From positions 1,922,001-1,986,000 of the forward strand of contig OU452223.1 in assembly GCA_911728455.2 (NCBI GenBank): 64,000 nucleotides of DNA. The letters are read 5' to 3'. The position numbers and the translations under genes are program-made. The notes under the pieces are model-generated. The model made no database searches, was not told the DNA's origin, and saw nothing but the letters and a program-made list of their open reading frames with translations. Within the stretch, counting starts at the first letter, position 1, and the number at the start of each line of letters is the position of its first letter. Below are positions 58,248 to 64,000 of this stretch, piece after piece. This DNA is from Marthasterias glacialis (taxonomy: Eukaryota; Echinodermata; Asteroidea; Forcipulatida; Asteriidae).

Positions 58248-59333
58248 GTGCGCACTAACATTACTGGTGGGCAAAATGAGGGAACATCGCACCTTTTTGT
58301 ATGGGGCTGATGGTTGCGCAATGCACACGCGTTTGCGCGTCTGCCTAGTGCACAACTCTGTGGCGTTTGCCCACCAATCGTGTCTGTACGCATGCATGAA
58401 GGTACAATGTAATTAGCGTATTTGATGGGAAGGGCTAATTGAACCTACAGACTTAACCACTAGACATAAATTTCATAGTCAAAGTTTTACTTTAATGGTG
58501 TACTCTGGACAAGTGGCAACGTTTCAGTGGATAAGGCAGTAAATCAGTGGGTTCATATCCAGCTTGTTGGAACAATGTAATATCTGGAAGGAACAAGACA
58601 ATTATGGGCTTTCACTCCCATTCCGAGGCTACAGTTCTGTCTAACAAACAAAATTTCCTTTTTTAATTTTTAGAGCTGATATTAATCCTTTCATTTAAAA
58701 TTCAGAAACAAGAATATCATATTTGGGTACCCAAATAAGAAAAAAAAAGTTACCATGGTAACAGTAGACCTTAAGATTTCTTCTGTTTTATGTTTGACCT
58801 AGATACTGGTCAAAAACAGTCATACATAGTTGTGGTGATCTACATCAATGTGAAAAATCACAGCAAATTAATTGAATGGAGAGTGTCATGTTGTGTCCTC
58901 TCCCTCACACCCAGCTTTCACAGGGTTAAAATGTCCTTGGGGTAGAATCCAATATAAACACTGGCTTAGACTTGAACCAATGGCATTACAATGTAACAGA
59001 CAGCCTAGCCTGGTCAGGGAATGATCTAAAGATAAACATGTTTGTAAACACCTACTTGTGTTACATTATAATTCAGAATACATTCACTGCTGGGTCGATT
59101 ACACTCACCTTTCAATCTAGAGTTAATAATCTATCTCTAATTACAATTTTACTTAACTCTTTGACTACGGAATTACTGCAAGTGGATGAACGGAATTGTT
59201 TTTTTTGTCATTTGATACTGTACAAAATCAAGGCCATAAATGGCTTTGCGGTCCATTTGAGTTGTTCACATGCAGTTAAAAATAGACTTAACGGAGTGAA
59301 AGAGTTAATGTGCCTCAATTGTAATATATTTAG
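58248..59333. other. Unrecognised AT-rich DNA
   Basis: An open frame of 121 codons (58972-59337) has low-complexity hydrophobic content and no domain; not called. Confidence 0.45.
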
Positions 59334-60414
59334 TTAAGGGGACACACTGGTTTACCTATTCCACTAAATAGTGATATAGAAAGAAAGACAAGAAGTTTTA
59401 AGATGGTTGTTGTAAAAAAATCATCAAAGTGGCCCATAATTCACACGAAAAATAGACAAAAAAAAAAAAATAGGTCAAAGGTTTGTGTATACGCTTTACC
59501 AGCTGTTTCGAGTGTGAAATTTCTGCTGCAATGTCGCGCGATGTAGACTGGTGCTTTCATTGTCAATATTGTCACTGTGTCAAGACTAGAGAAACCAGTC
59601 TGCATATATCTCAGCACATGTGTGTAAACATAACCATGGTCACGATTCCATCTTCACACACACAAAACTGTATTTCCTTCAAATGGTCCGAAACCATGGA
59701 AAATGTTCCTTCCAGATCCCAAGATTGTATTAAAAAACATAAAGATGAATAATCCAAAGTTGTTAAACCCACAAGGAAAAAGTCTAAAAACACGATACAC
59801 CTGATCGGAGCAAAAACAACCAAGAGCACCACACCACCAACAGACAACGTCACACCGTTGCGCAAACCACTAGTATTGACGATGGTCTTTATTATGTTTA
59901 TTGACTAACTCCATGATTGAAATAAACCTAGGCCTATCCCAAATTCTATGCCACAATCCTGTCCATCAAAATTCTGGCAAAGAATGCATCATTCACGGTG
60001 TCATCACGATCACCGGTGAATATATCCCTCATCGTCGTTGTTGTCGAGAAGAAGTGGCCCTTCTTCTGGGTTAAGATTTTACACACGATTTTTCATAATT
60101 ATGTATAATTTGTATCCATAATATGAATACATGCTCTCTTTTGTCAAATACTCATGAATAATTTTTTTAAAATCACAGCTGAATTTCATGCAGTAATTAA
60201 CTTTTATACGGCTGGAAGTAAAACTTACTCCTAAGATCACGTGATTTATCTGAACCAAAAAATCAGTTCAGAAAAACCACGGGACCGTATTATTTTCAAA
60301 AATGCTCACAAACGGCCAAATGTGGTGGTTTCTTTTCAGGATATTTTATCTCTACTCCTCAAGACCGTGTCAAGACCTTTATATTTTATTCATGAAACCG
60401 GTGTGTCCCTTTAA
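59334..60414. mobile_element. TTAA-flanked element, family 2, copy 2
   Basis: TTAA at 59334-59337 and 60411-60414; ends GGGGACACACTGGTTT and, reversed, AGGGACACACCGGTTT. Shares AATCACGTGAT and ACTTCCAGCCGTATAAAAGT (here inverted) with 44406-45778. Confidence 0.8.
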
Positions 60415-62569
60415 CATTTAACACTATTCAATACTTGTTGAGTTAAGCTATACTATATTATTGGTGTAACATCTTTACATTCATTGGTAGCCTAACTGTT
60501 ATTAAAGCTGAAATCGTTGTTAAAAATCAAGAATTTCTTGTTTATAAATTGAAATCAATGTAAACTGCAAACAATCAGTAACAAAAACTGACAACTTAGG
60601 ATTTGAACATTTTCAGAAAGAGAAATTTGAAGACAAAAAACATTTTGCAAAAAATGGCAACGGCATAAATTTTCATAGAAAACTAAGTGCTATAATTGCG
60701 AAATTTTGTCTTGAGAATGGTTTTAGATTGATCATTTTGTAATTTAATTGTAACTAATTTGTAAAGCTCTTAAATCTATAAAAATAGAATATTCTAATGT
60801 AATAGTAAATAGCGTGCTATGGTTGAGTGGACAGTGTACTGGTGCTTTACTTTTGGAGATACAGCTTTCAAAACACAGAGAGTCAAGCTAATTAGTCAAA
60901 AGTTTGTTAACCCATATCTGAGAAAATTTTTGTCCAAATTACAAACAATTTTGGTTCTGGGGGTTTCTCAAGGAGTCCAACCAACACACCAAGTTTTATT
61001 TCAATCCGTGACGGTCAGGTCCAAAAGCAAGTTGAATTGACACGGAATGACCCACTGATGGATATCAGTACCATAAAACTCATGTCAATTACTTTGACTT
61101 TAGTGACATGTGCAAAATTATCAAAAACAAGTATCATTGACACTTAAAAAAAAATTAATTTATGTGCCTTGCTTGTGATTTACAATATACATAAAGTTTT
61201 TGGCTGTTATTTACTGAGGTTTTGTGGTAAAAATGTATGTACAGTACGTAGTGTCTTGTTTGAATAAGATAAATAGGGCTTTTTATCGTACTGATTGTCA
61301 GGGTTCCATCAATATATTATAAAGTTCCTTATTTTCACCTTCAATTCACAAAATAATGTCATTACTAAAATATTGTATTTAAAAATCTAAAAAGGGTACT
61401 CCTGTGTACATTATGGTTCTTTATAACCAACTCAGTTTGGAGAAAAAAAACATATAGGGGATGACCAATGTGTAACTTTAGATATGAAAAAACAACAGTC
61501 ATTTAAAAATAATCAATACTTTGTATGACAAGCTCTACCATTTGGGCTTCACATATCCCATATAAATACATACAAAAACTAATTGTTACTTCAGTATCAG
61601 GTGCCAAATGTTACGCATACAAGAAAATTTTTACTTTAACAGTTCATTGATATTTAAAAGAATCACTATTATAAATGACAAGCAATTATAATTTCCAAGT
61701 CCCCCTCAAAGTGCCTTCATGATTATCCCCAAAAGACTGTAACTGTAAACGAAAATAATCCATGAAAAGTACTTGGTTTGTTTACCACTCAAATCTCAAT
61801 TACTAAACATCATAGCTGAGTCAAATAACAAGAACTTGAATAGATAAACCTACAGTTAGGTTTCAAAATTGTTGTGGAACAGTTGTGCAAAACTATAAGG
61901 GAACAGACTCGATTCAAACACTTCAAATTCTGAAAATGTACAATTTCATTGTACCAAAATATGAAATTTAATGGCCCACTGCAAAGTAAAAAATGTTAAG
62001 CGAAATGTATTAACATAATGTCTTGATAAGACAGCTTTACATTCTTGCAACCATATTGATGAAATGCTATCAATTAGATTTGAAATTATTGTTGTTATGT
62101 ATTGTTGTAGAAAAAGGAAAGAAATAAAAGATGTTATAATTACTTGCAGGCTATGAGCAATACTTCATTCTTGACAAAAATGTTCCCGGTAATGAAAGAT
62201 ACTCAGCAGTAATTGTTTGTATTAAACCTAATAAGTAATTATTGACAATATGTCTACTGTAATTCCCATGGGGGCAAACTGATTGGATTTCATTACACCA
62301 GAGATGCCCAACATTGAATTCTAAAAAAGAGTAGCACCGCCGAGCAGTTAACGGGTCAGGGGCAGCTTATGTACCAGTAACTGTAAGGGCATAGGCTTCC
62401 TAAGGCCATTATTTCACTCAGTCACTTTCTGTGATGCTATTCCATTTAGCTCATTTTCAGACACTTTTGTGATTAAAAAACTTACAAATTATTTGTGTAT
62501 GATGCACAACAGAGCAACTCGACTCTGTTGAAAACTTTTGATGATTTAATGGACATGTTGTTTAATGGA
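60415..62569. other. AT-rich intergenic DNA, nothing recognised
   Basis: Only the short CAGAGATGCC remnant at about 62301 was identified. Confidence 0.5.
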
Positions 62570-63453
62570 CGTTACCAGTGGGGGGGAGGGCACAATAGAC
62601 AAATTTTTTACCTGTAACGTTTTAACGCTTAGTCTGATCACCGCCAAATTTCCAGACATTTACCAAAATATATCTAAAATCAAGTTGACAAAAAATAATT
62701 GATATCGGGGGTTAGCTGTTGCCTTGGTAACATTTTTTTTTACCTTGGGTCACAAAACTTTACTGTTTTTTAGTGATTTTCTTTTCTTTTTTTTTTTTTT
62801 ACATGATTTCGACAAATTTTGGGTTTCTTTGCCAGAAAAGTGATAGTGATGAGTCACGTGATAGTCTAAAATGGTTTTGGGAATTCAAAATGGCAGCGAT
62901 TTTGATGGCCATCTAGGATTTTTTGTTTTCAGCCTGTAAATGTAAATAGGGGTCAATTTTCATCAAGATTTTTAACAAAAGATATTTTCAACGTGCTAAT
63001 TTCTTACTTTTCAGACCCCAAAAAATATTTAGATTTGTCAACCAAGCCTTATTATTTCTCCCGGGGCCCTTGACAGCAGCCTTTTTGATTTTAAAGAAAA
63101 ACAAATGCAAAAAATTGTTTTTTTTTCCCCAAAATGGGATTTAAGTAAATGGATTATAACACTCCCAAAGGTGACTCCAGTAACTAAATTAGGTTAAATT
63201 ATATTGATCTTGTTAAAATGTACAAGTTTGTCAAGTTTCAAAACATTTGGACGAAAAATACAAAAGTTATAGGGAAAACACATATGTTTTACCAAAAATG
63301 GGCAAAAACAGTCAAAATCACCATGTAGTCACGATTTTTCAAAAATGTTGACGTCATCATGTAGAACTCGATGAAGTGAACATTTGTAGCAAGTTTCATC
63401 AAAAACACGGATGTCCCCCGTAAATAAAAAAAGACTGGTCCTGATAGGGTTAA
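62570..63453. mobile_element. TTAA MITE family 1, copy D (inverted, decayed)
   Basis: Right end GGTCCTGATAGGG then TTAA at 63450-63453. Inner sequence follows copy A in reverse complement (AAAGTGATAGTGATGAGTC, GGGGCCCTTGACAG). The left terminus is eroded near 62570-62585. Confidence 0.75.
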
Positions 63454-64000
63454 AGGTCCCATGATTTAATTTTTCTTTTATTGGTTGAAAAAACAAAATA
63501 TGCCTATTTTAGTATACCTTAACTTTTTTACATTTTTTACATGCGTATTAATCGTAGAAATAAAAATTTCTAAAATTAGGGGGTTGTCGTGCTCTGCCTA
63601 CCCTTCCTCATTAACATAAAATCTGTGACGTAGGCAGTGGAACGGCTGACCAGGGTCATGTGTGTGACAATAACATACAATGCATTGTTGACCACTCAGC
63701 ACCAGAGCCGTCTTTGAAATGTTTTACCACAGCCTACGTCATGGATCATTGCACAATCAGATGGCACACATTTTCGAGGCTCAAATAAAGTGTATTAATG
63801 CATAACAGACACATCAAAATAGTCAATACTATGTTTTGTTAATTTCTAACCATATATTAAGCCATGAAAAAAATCCATGATAAAAAACCTCTTCATAGGC
63901 CCTTTAACTTCAATTCTGAGTCATTGTCAGTTCTGTTGAGTATCAAACTATTTATAGCTGTATGAAATTGAACATCAAAGTTTGGTAAGACCATGGTAGT
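63454..64000. other. Right edge, nothing recognised
   Basis: AT-rich, no exon or repeat called. Confidence 0.45.

Noticed and set aside
58972-59337. 121-codon open frame
   Set aside because: Hydrophobic low-complexity sequence, no domain, no splice context, and it ends at the boundary of a TTAA element.

Overview
The window is animal nuclear DNA from what looks like a marine invertebrate deuterostome. An echinoderm is my best guess; a hemichordate or cephalochordate is not excluded. It is AT-rich, has long introns with canonical GT-AG splice sites, and is packed with short DNA transposons, tRNA-derived SINEs and minisatellites. It carries a secreted lectin-like gene of the fibrinogen/discoidin type that such genomes hold in numbers. 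There are no bacterial features, and I saw no intact retrovirus or LTR element.

One host gene can be followed across almost the whole window on the + strand, from a TATA promoter near 5580 to a poly(A) signal near 56684. Nine exons join without a break into 621 codons plus a stop: signal peptide (5782-5815, continued at 33093), a short cysteine-containing region (33093-33338), the first 60% of a fibrinogen-related domain, FReD (34791-34921, 35863-36121), a discoidin / F5/8 type C domain (40531-40856, 42627-42765), a second one (50196-50524, 51117-51258), and then the last 40% of the same FReD with the stop (56410-56669). The FReD is therefore interrupted by two complete discoidin domains. Each is encoded by a two-exon module bounded by phase-1 introns, so either or both can be skipped without losing frame, and skipping both rebuilds a conventional FReD. 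This is the most notable thing in the window.

The introns are mainly repeats. Intron 1 (27 kb) holds SINEs, a 960-bp tandem array (12.6-16.9 kb), a family of CRE-motif-rich dispersed repeats (9-11, 17, 20-24, 28-30 kb), two TTAA-flanked MITEs inserted into those repeats, and a 133-bp minisatellite (25.9-26.9 kb). Introns 4 and 8 each hold a tandem dimer of a Helentron/DINE-like element (36.3-39.7 kb and 52.2-56.2 kb) with internal 128-bp repeats and a 3' hairpin followed by CTAG. Intron 6 holds a MITE (43.3-46.0 kb) with a second TTAA family nested inside it. Foldback elements lie at 33.75-33.91 and 41.94-42.44 kb.

Outside the gene, the left end has a 5'-truncated LINE (1.1-2.15 kb) and a possible EGF-like exon on the minus strand with an in-frame stop. 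The right end (56.7-64 kb) has a transposon with a perfect 6-bp target duplication, another TTAA element, a decayed MITE copy and otherwise unrecognised AT-rich DNA. All identities come from reading the sequence; no database search was possible.
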